64,000 nt of DNA from Cordilura impudica (lineage: Eukaryota; Arthropoda; Insecta; Diptera; Scathophagidae): contig OY821518.1 in the NCBI GenBank assembly GCA_963682025.1, forward strand, positions 31,080,032-31,144,031, read 5' to 3'. A model generated the notes under the pieces. The model saw only the letters and a list, made by a program, of their open reading frames with translations. It was not told the origin of the DNA and did not search any database. Shown here piece after piece: positions 1 to 11,960 of the stretch. Positions within the stretch are counted from its first letter, which is position 1. Every line of letters begins with the position of its first letter. Position numbers and translations under genes: made by a program.

Positions 1-70
1 GAATTGGCTAAGTTGAAAAATAAAGCTGCCTAGAAATTGTGCTCGAATTTCGAGCACTGGAATCTGCTAG
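1..70 (+). mobile_element. Non-autonomous Helitron (family C), 3' end only
   Basis: The piece ends with a CTCGAATTTCGAG hairpin, about ten bases, then CTAG followed by T. That is the 3' terminus expected of a Helitron. Copies with the same end lie at 15057-15387, 46949-47493, 53096-53457 and 56175-58098. The 5' part is off the left edge of the window. No coding capacity. Confidence 0.75.
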
Positions 71-170
71 TTTTATCTTAATAGCCTAGGTTTTCTGAAA
101 AAATAATATGACCCCATTAACTCTTTGGACTTGAGGTCGCATATGAAGTATAGGACGATTAAGTCAAAAA
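71..170. repeat. Fragment of an unclassified dispersed repeat
   Basis: The stretch from GCCTAGG through ATAATATGACCCC and CTTGAGGTCGCATATG recurs at 61797-61846 and, beyond a LINE insertion, at 63803-63830. Here the family C element sits immediately upstream, so the repeat served as its target. Its class is unknown. Confidence 0.6.
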
Positions 171-244
171 TTCAAATATTTTGCAAATATTGCTTAACTT
201 TGGACATATGACTCCTATGAATACTTAAATTGTCATAAAATCAA

Positions 245-696
245 AACTACGTTACAGATCTCGGTCAAATTGGGTTTGTGTATGTTCATTACATTCATTT
301 ATCAGTAATCCAAAAATATAACTTATAGCACAATTCTTAGTCATAGCCCCCATATTAAGCTGCTTTCCGATCTTCACTTAAATAAATCTATCAAAAAAAA
401 AAAATGTTGCACAGATTTTTCTCAAATTTGGTTTGCATATATTTTTGCAAAATTTTAGTGACTTTACCAAATATGGTCAGATTCGGTCCATTTTTCGACC
501 TAGTCCCCATATAAATATAGCACCCGGGATGAACTTTTTCATATCTGCAGCCAAAAATAATTAATAATGCCACTCAAAGTTGGTTTATGCTTATTTTATA
601 TATCCAATTAGTTCGACCGACGAGATAGGGTCACTAAACCATGGTATAGGGTATCCTATAGTCGGTCTAGACCGACTATAATTTTCTTACTTGTTT
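245..696 (-). mobile_element. Family A Helentron-like element, partial
   Basis: Read on the minus strand it starts with ACAAGTAAGAAAATTATAG and the palindrome TATAGTCGGTCT plus its complement, followed by the ACCCTATACCATG segment and two of the three internal units. The 3' part, with the CAGACGGA tract and terminal hairpin, is missing, so the copy is 3'-truncated. Confidence 0.75.
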
Positions 697-1458
697 AATA
701 TAAAATTTTTCTAGGGCGTCTATACGATAGCATGAAAGGTAGCTCGCCAGCGGCGAAATCCCCCAGAGGCGAAAAAAAAGGTTTATTGCGTGATACTCTA
801 TGTGTTATAGGTTCATTTAAATTATTCAAACAATTTGCTCGACTTCACGAAATTTTTTTGGCTTCACTTCCACAAAGTAATCCAAACTATTGATCGCTTG
901 ACGTTCATATTAGCACGTGGGTTACTTATTCTGGTTCTTTTCAGTCATTACAACTTATACAATAGGCTCTAATAAATAATACCCTACATACTACCTATTA
1001 TAGTGTCCCGTTAGCTTATTAAAATTGACTAACAAAGTCTCATGGGAGTAGGGTTGCCATCCATCCTCTTTCCCCCGGACACCGTGCTCTTTTTAAGGCA
1101 GCAAGTGTCCGGTGTTGTCCTACGTTTTGCACTTTCCCATTTTTTTTTTGCATCGAAACCTTTGATTTGTTGACGTTGCTGTATTGTAGCTGTTATTTCA
1201 AATTGACCGTTTAAGTCGTCAAAAATTTTTTTTTGTTAAAAGTTTCCATTGTGTTATCAGTCAGTTTATTAATTTTTTATTTTGTGAAGTTATTTTTAGA
1301 GTTCTTTCTAACGATATAAAACACTGTACAGGAAACAACCAAAGAAAACAACACTAAATTGCCATAAATGTGTTTTTAATATATTCTTTAAGAAGATAGA
1401 CAAAAACAAATGCGTTTTGAACCAGAATAAAAATTAAAGAAATTTTATTATTACATTA
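697..1458. other. No gene recognised
   Basis: AT-rich sequence with a slightly more GC-rich patch at 1040-1130. No long open frame, splice-flanked exon or terminal repeat was recognised. Confidence 0.5.
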
Positions 1459-1981
1459 AGGGTTTTCACTCTTGGTGTTATATTTACAACCCTGTTATAT
1501 TTACAACGATTTTATACTACAAAGCGTGAACGTCTCTTTCGAGTATATTGTATTATGTATTGTAAATTAATGAATCAGCTGATTTTTGTTTTGTTTTCCA
1601 TCAATTTGAAAACTAAAAATATCAAAAAGCACTTGAAGATTAGAAAAATGCCGAAAATGCTAAAATTGGCTATCGGTTCATCTTTATTATTTATTTATTT
1701 ATTTATTATATTGATACATTTTTCTTTTTATTATTTATTTTAATAGTGACCACAAAATGAAAAATAAAATTAAACAATTGTTTCGGCAGCTCAACGATCA
1801 GCTGTTTTAGTTTTGTCTTGTTAATGTGCAATACATTTTACCCTTGTACTTTAACCACAGCGTAGTACATTTTCATTTCATATATTTTGTTGTTGCGGTG
1901 TTGTAAATAATAGTACTTTTACTATATCTACAACATTTACAGGGGTTACAAGGATACTTTACTACCAAGAGTGAAAACCCT
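1459..1981. mobile_element. MITE or short DNA transposon with matching TIRs
   Basis: The left end AGGGTTTTCACTCTTGGT is matched exactly by the reverse complement of the right end, and similarity continues inward through ATTTACAACCC-like sequence. It is flanked by TA on both sides, compatible with a TA target duplication. It is about 520 bp with no transposase. An open frame at 1555-1743 has no recognisable similarity and is probably chance. Superfamily unassigned. Confidence 0.75.
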
Positions 1982-2145
1982 TATTATGTGTATAAGTATT
2001 ACGTGTATCAAAATATAAATTTTTATTCTGTTTTAATTCCGAGAAAAGAGTCCAATTCCAATTACACTATATAAGTTGAAAGGTATATTTATTTAAAGAA
2101 AAAAAGAACCTTATTAGCTACAATTTGTCATTGTTATTACAAATA

Positions 2146-2362
2146 CAGTGAAGTTCGCTTATAACGCATACCGGGTGTAATGAATTTTCATTAATAACGA
2201 ACAATTTCTCCGGCCCCAATAGTTTTGCTCACAATTTTTCATACAAATCGCTTTGATTACAGCAACAACTGTTTATAACGAATATTCACTTATAGCGGGC
2301 TAATTTTTTGGTTTCATTTTAAGGTTTTGATATATTATGCAATGCTTATAATGAACTTTAAA
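2146..2362. mobile_element. Candidate pogo/Tigger-like MITE
   Basis: It begins CAGTGAAGTTCGCTTATAAC, close to the CAGT...TTCGCTTATAACGA ends typical of pogo-like elements. The right end, read in reverse, gives AAGTTCATTATAAGCATTGC, a weaker match. Internal TTATAACGAA motifs recur. No coding sequence. The right boundary is approximate. Confidence 0.5.
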
Positions 2363-2825
2363 AAAATCGCTTAAGGTCAGTTTACACTATCACACTTTGT
2401 AATACGACCTGTCAAAAAGTCGAGTATTATGAAAAAGTGGTATCATGTAAAAAGCTTATGTTATGAAATTGGCAATCTGTAGAATTTTATTTTCAAAGTC
2501 CGGTGGTTTTAGAAACATTTCTAAAAACTTGTCATTTTCATCGGACCAGAGTTGTTTTTTTTTTTTTTTTGTTTTTTGATAATATTAAAAAAAAAAGGTA
2601 AACAAAAAACAAAGAAGGTGGAAATCTATATATATAAAAATGAATCGTGGTTTGTTCGTCCGCTTAAAACTTGAAAACCACAGGACCAAAAGAGATACTT
2701 TCTTCAGCGAGTTTGTTTGAACTGCCACGCGAAGGTTTAGGAAAAAAGAAAAATACAAAAAGTCTCAACAGCTGGCGCTGTACGCGGTTATTCCATTTCA
2801 GCATCATATATATTAATTACAATGA

Positions 2826-3400
2826 GAGGGAGAGCTTTGTAAATTTGTGTGAGGCCATCTATTGTTAATATGGATAGTCATACCGAAAATGGTCAGTATC
2901 GGATAAGTGGGCGTGGTACCTCCATATAATATTAATTTTTAATATCATATATTGAGTACTGTTTTAGGGAGAGCTTTGCAACTTTGTATGAGGTCATCTA
3001 TTATTGCAATGAGTTGCTTGAGCAGCCGCTGTAAAAACTAGCGTTATCGGAACAGTGGGCGTGGCACCTACAAAAAATTAATCACTCAATATCAGACTCA
3101 ATATCATGACAGGGAGAGCTTTGATACTTTATGTGACGTCATTTATTATTAGTGTAAGTACAGCTGACGAAATAAGGCTGGATCGGATAAGTGGGCGGGG
3201 TACATCCCCTACAAAGTACTGATTAAATATTGTGTACATATACCGAGTATAAGGATAGGGAGAGCTTTGCAAGTTTGTGTGAGTTCATCTATTATTTCTG
3301 TGATTAGCCATGGCAAAAATGGGCGGGATTGGACAAGTGGGCGTGTCACCTACCGTATATTTAAGCTAACATATGCGCTTCAATTTAAAAAAATTGGTCT
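2826..3400. repeat. Four tandem units of about 143 bp inside the Helitron
   Basis: The motif GGGAGAGCTTTG recurs near 2829, 2970, 3114 and 3259, each followed by a TTTGTGTGAGGTCATCTATTA-like segment and a GTGGGCGTGG box. The spacing of 141-145 bp gives the unit length. GTGGGCGTGG is the complement of the CACGCCCAC box found in other repeats of this window. Confidence 0.75.
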
Positions 3401-3473
3401 ATTATTGAATAACTGTTTCTTTAAAAATATATATTCTTTTTGACTTTCGGATTATTCTATCATTTTTATTACG

Positions 3474-4300
3474 ATGCCAAGAAGAGTTCATGGTAAGATC
3501 GGCGTTCTCAGGATCCAACGCAGCACCGAAATGTTGCAACACGTCGAATGGAAGAGGAATGTGCTATTGGAAGGGAATCAGCTCAACCAGAATGGTTGAA
3601 AATCGTGCGCGACAGTCAGAAGAGAACAACGAAGCACACACTGAGCAACAAGGATTGAGCAGAAGAGAAGTTCGTGCTCGTCAAAGTGATGAAGCCAGAT
3701 CACATTGTGCGATTTTTGAACGACAACGTGAACACAAGTGAACATTGAGCATGCACCCTTTCGATATGAGCCCAACATTCAATACAGTTCGCAAACATCA
3801 GTTCAATTCGGCCAGATGTCTGTCGTTTGTGAGCATTGCAATGCAGTTAAATTTGAGAAAGAACCGTCAGAGCCATTATACACGCTGCTTTACGGTGAAT
3901 CTCCTAATTCCAATTAAAGTTAGATCTGTCATCCTTATGCCCCGAAACTATGCAATGGAACCCGACTGATTGTGACGAAATTAATGAGTAATGTGATAAT
4001 GGCAAGGATTTTGAAAGGGCGGTTCAAGGGAGATGCTTAATTCCGCGAATTCCCTTGACTTCAACCGATTTGACGTTTCAGTTCAAAGGTGTTCAGTTTC
4101 TAGTGAAACTTGCATTTGCGATGACGATAAACAAGTCACAAGAACAGTCCCTGGAAGTGTGCGGCATAAATCTTAAAATGCCATGCTTTTCACACGGCCA
4201 GCTATATGTTGCGTGTTCCCGAGTTGGGAAACCATCCTCACTATTCATTTACGCTCCGGAGTAGAAAACAAAAAATGTTGTATATCGTGCAGTATCAAAT
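3474..4300 (+). pseudogene. Helitron Rep/helicase remnant
   Basis: Two parts can be read across several frames. The first (about 3474-3900) includes a peptide with VVCEHCNAVKFEKE, like the zinc-binding segment early in Helitron Rep proteins. The second (about 3940-4262) includes [15 protein letters not shown], then [18 protein letters not shown] and [18 protein letters not shown], the C-terminal motifs of the Pif1-type helicase. The HUH nuclease and most of the helicase are missing between them. Frames shift and stops occur, so it cannot act as a rolling-circle transposase. Confidence 0.8.
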
Positions 4301-4984
4301 TGATTACAATCATTGTTCTATTCTTTTTTAAATTAATACTTGACTTTATTCTATTTTCGCCAAATATTGGACGGGACGAAGACCGTCGGGTCGGCTATCC
4401 GTATAATTATAAGATATTGAATTCAACTGAATTCGAAAAGTGTTATATTCAAATTATATTATTGCGTCATCTGTTAACGGTCGATAATTTTCGATAAAAA
4501 AAAATGTCGAAATTATTTCCATCAAAAAATCTCTTTACGACAAAACGAAGTTTGCCGGGTCAGCTAGTAAAATATAAATTTCAAAATAAATTTGCTTGTT
4601 ATTCTAAACAGCTGTTTTCATAAGATGGCCTAAGTATGCAGAAATAATGTCGGTACGACTTTATGACAGTCCGATGAATTTCATCGGATTTTTATTTCGA
4701 AAAATCATACGAATGAGTGGTATCGTGTAAATGGGCCTTTATTTGTAGAAATATAACATTTTACAACTCTTTGTAAATTCCATCTATCAGCTGTGCACTG
4801 AATTTCTGATGGATTTAAAGATAAACATAAAGCAAACCAGCTCTAAGAAAATGAATAGATATGTCAAATACACGAAAAAATAAAGTAAAAATAATTATTC
4901 TAATCAATAAAAATTAAAATAATTAATAAATTGGATTAAACATATAGATAAAAATAATCTAACAAATAAAAACAAAGAGTTTTA

Positions 4985-5640
4985 TTAAAAATCTTTCTTT
5001 CCTTATGCACATGAGTTTTGAATCTCTCCGTGACTGTGTGTGACTATTTTAAAATTAATATTTGGCCTCTACAAGTCTATGGACAAAGTTTCAGATCGAT
5101 CGGATGAGGGGAAGTAAGGTTTCAATCCCTCCGTGACTGTGCGTCACTATGCGTGACTGTGCGTGACTATGTCAAAGTTAATCTTTTTTCACAGCAACTC
5201 TATCGACCAAGTTTCAGATCGATCGGATAAGGGGAAATGGGTTTTAAATCTCTCCGTGACTGTGCGTGACCATGCGTGACTGTGCGTGACTAAGTCAAAG
5301 TTAATCTTTTTTTCACAGCAAGTGTATGGACCAAGTTTCAGATCGATCGGATGAGTGGAAATGATATTTAGATCACTCCGTGACTGTGCGTGACCATGCG
5401 TGACTGTGCGTGACTAAGTCAAAGTTAATCTTTTTTCACAGCAAGTGTATGGACCAAGTTTCAGATCGATCGGATGAGTGGAAATGATATTTAGATTACT
5501 CCCTGACTGTGCGTGACTATGCGCGACTGTGCGTGACTACCCCAAAATTAATCTGTAGTCACAACAAGACTATGGGCCAAGTTTCAGATCAATTGGATTA
5601 GGGGGAATGGGATTGCCCCACGACAGACAGACAGACCGAC
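4985..5640 (+). repeat. Tandem repeat of about 124 bp (GTGACTGTGCGTGAC family)
   Basis: Units start with CCGTGACTGTG near 5028, 5131, 5255, 5378 and 5502. Each contains GTGACTGTGCGTGACTA sub-repeats and a segment AAGTTTCAGATCGATCGGAT. The last unit is followed by a GACAGACAGACCGACAGACG tract. The same array, shorter, is at 25480-25850. Tandem central units followed by a (GTCY)n-like tract resemble drosophilid mini-me/DINE elements. Confidence 0.8.
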
Positions 5641-5699
5641 AGACGGAGAGTATGAGTTTAAAGAAAGAGTGGAAATTGCAAACAAACAAAAATATTTAA

Positions 5700-6252
5700 A
5701 AAACATATTTTGCAAAAATATATACAAACAAAATTTGAAAAGAATCAGTGCAATATTTTTGTTTTTTGATAGATTTAAGTGCAGATTGGGAAGCACCTCT
5801 ACGTGGGGCCTATGAGTAAGGGTTGTCCCATAGGGATAATTTTTGGACTACTCATTAATGGATGTAATAAACGTACACAAACCCAATTTGAATAAGATCT
5901 ATATGATAATTTGGATCTTATGGCAATTTATATCGATTTCATAGGGGTCATTTGTATGGGGGCTAGGTCTGAACATGGACCGATTTTCACCAATTTCAAT
6001 AGCGTTCATCCTATGGCCGATAAAAGCTTATATACCAAATTTCATCAAAATAGGTTTACATGGACACACAGACGGACGGACGGACGAACGGACGGACGGA
6101 CGGACACACGGACGGACATCGTTAAATCGAATCAGATAGTGATTCTGATTTGATCGGTATAATAAAAGATGGGTCTAGGTCAAATATTTTTGGTAGTTAC
6201 AAACAGCAGCAGAAAGTCATTATACCCAAACCACATAGTGGTATAGGGTATA
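5700..6252 (+). mobile_element. Family A element, 5'-truncated
   Basis: It lacks the 5' palindrome and starts within the first internal unit, directly after the 124-bp array. The remaining units, a long CGGACGGACGGA tract (6070-6118) and the end CCACATAGTGGTATAGGGTA are intact. The peptide reading CMGARSEHGPIFTNFNSV is present, as in other copies. Confidence 0.8.
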
Positions 6253-6329
6253 ATCAGTGTAATAATTCAAGTCAAAAACTTCGCTTTTTGAATTATGAAG
6301 TCTTGGAAAAATCATTATACCTTAGTGAA

Positions 6330-6580
6330 CTAGATTTCACAAATTTTAATAGCGTTTGTCCTGTGATCGATAAAAGCTTATATACCAAATTTCATCAAAA
6401 TATATTTATATTTGCGATCTTTAGTTTTATTACAAGGTTTACATGGGCATACAGACAGACGGACGGGCGGACATTGCTAATTCGACTTGGAAAATAATTC
6501 TGCGTCGATCGGTAACGAAAATGTTGGTTTCGATCAGATATTTTTGGTAGTTTCAAACATCACCACCTTCTCGTTATTTT
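6330..6580 (+). mobile_element. Family A fragment, 3' part
   Basis: It holds the ATTTCACAAATTTTAATAGC segment, an ACAGACAGACGGACGGGCGG tract and GTCGATCGGTA. It is divergent and lies head-to-tail after the copy at 5700-6252, so it may be an older insertion or a partial duplication. Confidence 0.65.
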
Positions 6581-7255
6581 TATGAAAAAGAAAACTTTTC
6601 TTGGTATTTATATGTATGTATGTATTTGTTGAGTAGATTCTCCTAATGAGATCAGTTTTAAACACTAATAACTTTCAAACTATTTGTTTAAGCCTTAAAA
6701 ATCGTGATTTTAACGAAACTTAATTTAACAGACATTACAAAAATTCAGTCTAAGTTGTTTCTGATTTGTTAATGGGCGAAAATGTTCAAGCAGGATATAC
6801 TGAGGTAGATGGCTTCGCTATTGATACGTCTATGTTTTCATAATCAATTTGTCCTATGAAGTTTGTGTTGTACTATTAAAACATTTTATTTTATTTATTT
6901 AATATTTTTTTAATTCAATGCTTGCTGATGTACATTTTTTGTTTTTTCATTTGATGCAAAAATTATCAAATTTTTCAGCGTTCCATATAGTTGTCCATGA
7001 GAAAAACATAGATTTTCCAAATAAAATCTGGCAACACTTAACGGTTGGCCTTGAATTTAGAATATTATTTGGCAATTTTTTATTTGAGCGATTTTTAATT
7101 TTAGCGATTTTTGATTTGGACGATTTTTGATTTTTCGGATTTTTGTTTTTGAAAAATTTTGTTTTTGGAAATTTTTGGTTTTCACGATTTTCAGTTTTGG
7201 CGATTTTTGATTTTGGTGATTTTTAAACTTGGCGAATTTTTAATTTGGCGATTCC
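6581..7255. other. No gene; degenerate short tandem repeats at the right end
   Basis: Nothing coding was recognised. From about 7070 to 7255 the sequence is a loose tandem array built on GATTTTTGATTTTGGC-like 16-17 bp units. Confidence 0.5.
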
Positions 7256-7917
7256 GCCCAAATTTTTCACAGCTACTCACATTGGTAATTAATGTACTTG
7301 CAAAAAGTTCCAAGACCGTCGCTTTCATAGTACTTCATATTTTCTTGTATTGGAGGTGCCACGCCCAATAATATTATCCCGCCCGTTTTTTATCTAACTA
7401 CTCACATTAATATCGCACAAGTCGTGTCAAGGCCTTCCCTTATATAGTACTCCAGTTATGTGATACTGTACATTTACTTTGTATGGCGGATGCCACGCCC
7501 ACTGCCCCAATCACTCCCATCTTTTATTCGACTAATCACATAAATAACTTTTGGGTTCAGGTAGAATCCTTAGTCCTCACTATTACTGTGCTCCAGATAT
7601 ATGACATTTAATATTTACTTCCTATGGGGGCTGCGAGACCCATTCATCGGATCCTGTCCATTTTTTGTCGGGCTACTCACATTGATAATGGATGGCCTCA
7701 CACAAATTTGCAAAACTATTCCTGTTATAGTACTCAATATATATGATATTAAAAGTTCACTTTGTATGAGAGGTGCCAGGCCCACAAAAAAAATCAAAAA
7801 AAATGTATAGCCTTTGAGACCTTCCAGATACATATTAAGACTCTACAAAAATTTCAGGAAGATCGATCCAATGGTTTAAAAACAAACACACATACATACT
7901 TTCGCTTATGTATATAT
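7256..7917. repeat. CACGCCC repeat: degenerate units of about 130-140 bp
   Basis: Each unit reads roughly CTACTCACATTRATAA, then a pyrimidine-rich stretch, TATAGTACTC, an ATATGATATT segment and TTTGTATGRGAGGTGCCACG plus CCCA. About four units can be followed. Similar arrays are at 44690-45900 and 56000-56174 continued at 58099-58300. Confidence 0.7.
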
Positions 7918-8149
7918 CTGCGGTCCCAAGCGATAACCGTCTAAGTCGAAAATCTTGCTTTCGAGAAGAATGACTTTTACATAAATGTAATGGGGCTTCA
8001 TTACGACTTAGGTCAGTATGTTTTCATTAATAACTTTTTAAAAAATGGCGATTTCATGAAAACATAAAGCTTTGTTAGTGGAATATGATAGCATACATAA
8101 CTCAAATCGTTCTTAAGTCGACTTAGGCGGTTATCGCTTGTGACCACAG
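7918..8149. mobile_element. MITE with TIRs of about 32 bp
   Basis: Left end CTGCGGTCCCAAGCGATAAC and right end (reverse complement) CTGTGGTCACAAGCGATAAC match, and the match continues through CGTCTAAGTCGA. The flanks are TATAT and ATATAT, suggesting insertion into TA-rich sequence. It is 232 bp, non-coding, and inserted at the edge of the CACGCCC array. Confidence 0.8.
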
Positions 8150-8446
8150 ATATATTGATTAAAAATTAGATTTATCAAAAAACATAATTTCCATTTGAAA
8201 GCCTTATTTAGGTGACTCATTCTAACTCGAACCGTTCTATTTTCGGTAAAACAGATAAAGACGTTGATCAAACAAACGTACATACATGCACATTAGGATG
8301 GATCGACTTAGCAATCGATATTGTGCCATCGATAGGTTTTAGCATGAGGAAAAAAGTTCCACTACGACATATCAAAAAAAAATCAAATTTAAATTTTTAC
8401 TTTTTCTCAACTTTTATTTTTAAGATTTTTTTTAGTAGGTAATAAA

Positions 8447-11400
8447 AAACAAGTAAGAGTGTTAAATCGGCTGTGCCGAATCATTGATACCCTCCACCTT
8501 GGTTTGAGTATTGATGATAAATGTAAACAAAATGTTGGAAAAATATGCATGCATTTCCGGTTATATGACATAACTTCTCGTTTAATTTAGTTTTTGCTAA
8601 TTAAATAGCTCGCCCTTACCTCCATTGCAAAGGTAGTGGTTGTGTAGGGTGGCTATATGCATTAAATTGTGCTAATTGGAGATGGCTGTATAGTTTCTTT
8701 TAACTGGCGAAATATTTTTCATTGCGGCCATGTAGGTCGGATGGAGTAACAAAATAATAACCAAAAAAAGCTCTCTCAACTTTTTTATTAAAATATTGCC
8801 ATATTTGGAAAACATAGAGAATAAATTTATAATAATAAATAATTAAATTAGGGATGTCAAACGCAAAAAACCAAATATCGCAAAAATTTTAAATAAAATA
8901 ATTTGTTATCTTTATTTTCTGAAGAACTTCAAATATTCATCCAAAAAAAATTGTGAAAATTTATATATAAATAACATTCTCATCAAATTGCGTTTATTTA
9001 TGTAACAATTTTTATGTTCGCAATTCTTAAATATCATTTGAGGTTTTATAAAATTCATTGAATTTAAATTAATGTTTTCTGTAGTCCGATTCTGTAAATT
9101 TCAACGATCCGACAATGGCAAAATATATCGACAGTTATTGTTGTGTGCACTAAGGATTAAGTGATTCACAAAGTACATACATCTTAACGACAGTCTACAA
9201 ATCTATTTTTCTATTTATTTAAATTGTAAACGAGTGGCATCTCTGTCAAAATAAGCGAAAAACACAAAGAAGAATAGAAAAAACAAATTACTTCGTGTTT
9301 GACAGGATGATTTTATGTTTATGTTTAATATCTCTATTTTTTTACTAATATTTGAAAATGAAATAATGAATTGAATATGCTATTTAATTTTTTTATTTAT
9401 ATAAAAAAGTTTTTTTAATAGAAGCAAATTATTTTCCCTATTTTATGATTTTTATTTATGTATGACGACATTTCAACCTAAAAATTTAAGTTTTTATCGA
9501 TTGAATAAACAACACAAAAATGGTTGTCGTTTAGATAATAACAACAGCTGACTTTAACAATAGCGAATATCGTTTAAAAATTTTACTGATAATTTTGCTT
9601 TTCTTTTTTTAACGATTCGAATATCGTTAAAAGAAGTTACTGAAAAGCTATTAATTTCTCCTGAATGCCAATATTTTTTTTAATGTAAACATTTTTTAAA
9701 TGTAAACATATTTGGTGTTTTTTTTTGGAATTTGATACAATTGATGTCTTCTAAATTTAAAATTATTATTTCCGACGTTTTGATATGATTTTCTGAAATC
9801 CAATTAATATTTTATAATTTATAATTGGAAATTTTAATTCCAGTTTTTATAATTGATATTTTCTAATATTTGAATGGAAAATTTAAAAAGTGCAATTTTG
9901 TATTTATGTGAATAATACTGCTTTAGTAATTATAAGCAATTTTTAAAAATTAGATGTAATCGCAATCAGATATTTTGTAGGTAAAGCAGAATATTAATTC
10001 TATATAACTATGTAGAACTGTTTTGAAAGCAAAAAACTCATTGATGAACTCGGTAACTCTATTTTGTACAGACAACAAAAAGATAGTATGCCAAACTTAT
10101 GTTCATATTTGTAAAAGAATAATGAAAAAACGTATAACGTATTGTTATGTATGATATCTATATGAAAATATTGACATTCATGTTAAAATAGAAATAACTA
10201 TTGCAAAGCTAATTAGAACAAAAATTGTGGCGCCATCTACTGTGGCATAGTCACGCTGAGCAAAATGAAGTGACACTCTGTTAATGCAAAAGAAATGTAT
10301 TTTCCCCACAACAAAATATTACAGAATTTTATGTAAATAAAATAATATACCGATTTATTTCTAACATGCAGTTATTATGGATATACATATATAGAATATA
10401 TGTAAATTATTTGTATTATTTAATATGTGTACAACATCAACATGACATTCATGTTAAAATAGAAATAACTATTGCAAAGCTAATTAGAACAAAAATTGTG
10501 GCGCCATCTACTGTGGCATAGTCACGCTGAGCAAAATGAAGTGACACTCTGTTAATGCAAAAGAAATGTATTTTCCCCACAACAAAATATTACAGAATTT
10601 TATGTAAATAAAATAATATACCGATTTATTTCTAACATGCAGTTATTATGGATATACATATATAGAATATATGTAAATTATTTGTATTATTTAATATGTG
10701 TACAACATCAAACGTTGTTTTTGTGTTTTTCTCTTTAAATAAATTAATATATAAAATTTTTTTTTGCTAAATTTACATTGTTTTTTTTTATTAACAACTA
10801 CGTACATATTTTAGCATTATTTGCTTTAGATCTGGTGAATTTTTACTCCCTTTATAATAACTCGTAGTGTCTGCTTGTCGAAAAATTTTGGATCGATTTT
10901 AACCCCTTTCCCGTGACCCAATCGATCTGAAACTTTGCAAGCAGGCTCGGGGCAATGACGGAAATGATCTAGTAAATTTTTTTAGTGATGCCAAAACAAT
11001 GGAAACTTTAAAATTTTTCTACCAGAGTTGATAAAAATATGTACAAAGGATTTGTTTTTATTATATTATTACCACAACGATCACAAAAACAACAAGTCCA
11101 TCTATGACAACAATACAACATTTAGAATAACAACAAGAACAATATAGAAACGTATTTTTCATTTTTTTTTTTTTACTTTTTCAGAGATTTCCCTGGACCT
11201 GTTCCACCGATTTTAATGATTTTTGAAATAGAAATCTTCCCATAAATTTGTTGAATCATTCTCACTAAAAATAATCACCTTAGCTATCCTATTGAGGACC
11301 TGATCGTGACAAGAACAACATAGAAAATTATATTTTTTCAAGACTTTTTTTAGTTCTTTATTAAAATCTCGGGCTCTAATTGACCGATTTGGACGATTTC

Positions 11401-11620
11401 AAACAGCAAACTTCTCAGGGTGTTAATGAATAATTTTTTATATCAACGAGCACCATAGCCACCCGATTGATGCCGTCATCGTGATTTCCACAGACGGACA
11501 GACGGACATCGCTATATCAACTCCGGTTGTTATAAGGATCACAAATATATATATTTTATGGGGTCCAAATTTTTTTTGACAAACTTATATATACCCTCTG
11601 CACACTGGAGTGGAGGGTAT
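8447..11620 (+). mobile_element. Family B Helentron-like element, expanded or interrupted
   Basis: The 5' end is AAACAAGTAAGAGTGTTAAA followed by the hairpin TCGGCTGTGCCGA and GATACCCTCCACC. The 3' end (10850-11620) has a CAGACGGACAGACGGACAT tract, CGCTATATCAACTCCG, and a terminal inverted motif ACCCTCTGCACACTGGAGTG plus GAGGGTATA. The 2.3 kb between the ends is much longer than the interior of the B copy at 48235-48720, so unrelated DNA may lie inside. Confidence 0.65.
10172..10711. repeat. Exact 271-bp tandem duplication
   Basis: 10172-10442 and 10443-10711 are identical by eye over their whole length, including the GTGGCGCCATCTACTGTGGC segment. No open frame is present. Either a very recent duplication or an assembly artefact. 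Confidence 0.9.
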
Positions 11621-11960
11621 AAAAATCGGCTGTTTCATTGCGATATAATTTTTTCGAAAAAAAAATGTTTTTTTGGGTTTTTAGACGAGTTTTTTTTTTT
11701 TTTTTTGTCGAAAAATCGTTTTTTTTTTTTTTATTCTTTACTCTTTTTTGTTATTTTTAAGGCTCCAAACCAATTTTTATGTATTTTCTTAAATTAAATC
11801 AGCCGATTTTTTTTATTACCTACTAAAAAAAACTTTAAAAATAAAAGTTGAGAAAAAGTAAAATAATTTAAATTTGAGCGCCTCGAAAATGATTTTTTTG
11901 ATCAATAGCACAATATCGACAAATTTTTATCCTTACAAATCGGCCCACCCTAATGCACAT

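Larger units (their letters stand above)
2625..4567 (+). mobile_element. Internally deleted Helitron
   Basis: It starts TCTATATATATAAAAATG and ends with CTAG between a host A (2624) and host T (4568), the canonical Helitron A/T target. The 3' end GCCGGGTCAGCTAG resembles that of the Helitron at 31950-33726. Inside are four tandem units of about 143 bp and remnants of the Rep/helicase gene. At 1.9 kb it is far shorter than an autonomous copy. Confidence 0.85.
2374..4738. mobile_element. TIR element with TTA target duplication, hosting a Helitron
   Basis: The left end AGGTCAGTTTACACTATCAC resembles the reverse complement of the right end, AGGCCCATTTACACGATACC, and both are flanked by TTA. A 3-bp TTA/TAA duplication is usual for PIF/Harbinger elements; assignment rests on that and on TIR shape only. 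Without the inner Helitron (2625-4567) the element would be about 420 bp, MITE-sized. Confidence 0.55.
8285..11960. mobile_element. Large foldback-like element with inverted arms of about 155 bp
   Basis: The arms are 8285-8440 and 11800-11960. The outer ends are ATGCACATTAGGATGGATCG and, reversed, ATGTGCATTAGGGTGGGCCG. The inner arm ends, AGTAGGTAATAAAAA and its complement TTATTACCTACT, also pair. Between them lie a family B element, AT-rich filler and a 271-bp duplication. No transposase was recognised. Confidence 0.65.

Noticed and set aside
4378..4497. C-terminal part of a 104-codon frame beyond the Helitron helicase piece
   Set aside because: The frame is a shifted reading of the helicase end and Helitron 3' region, without similarity of its own.
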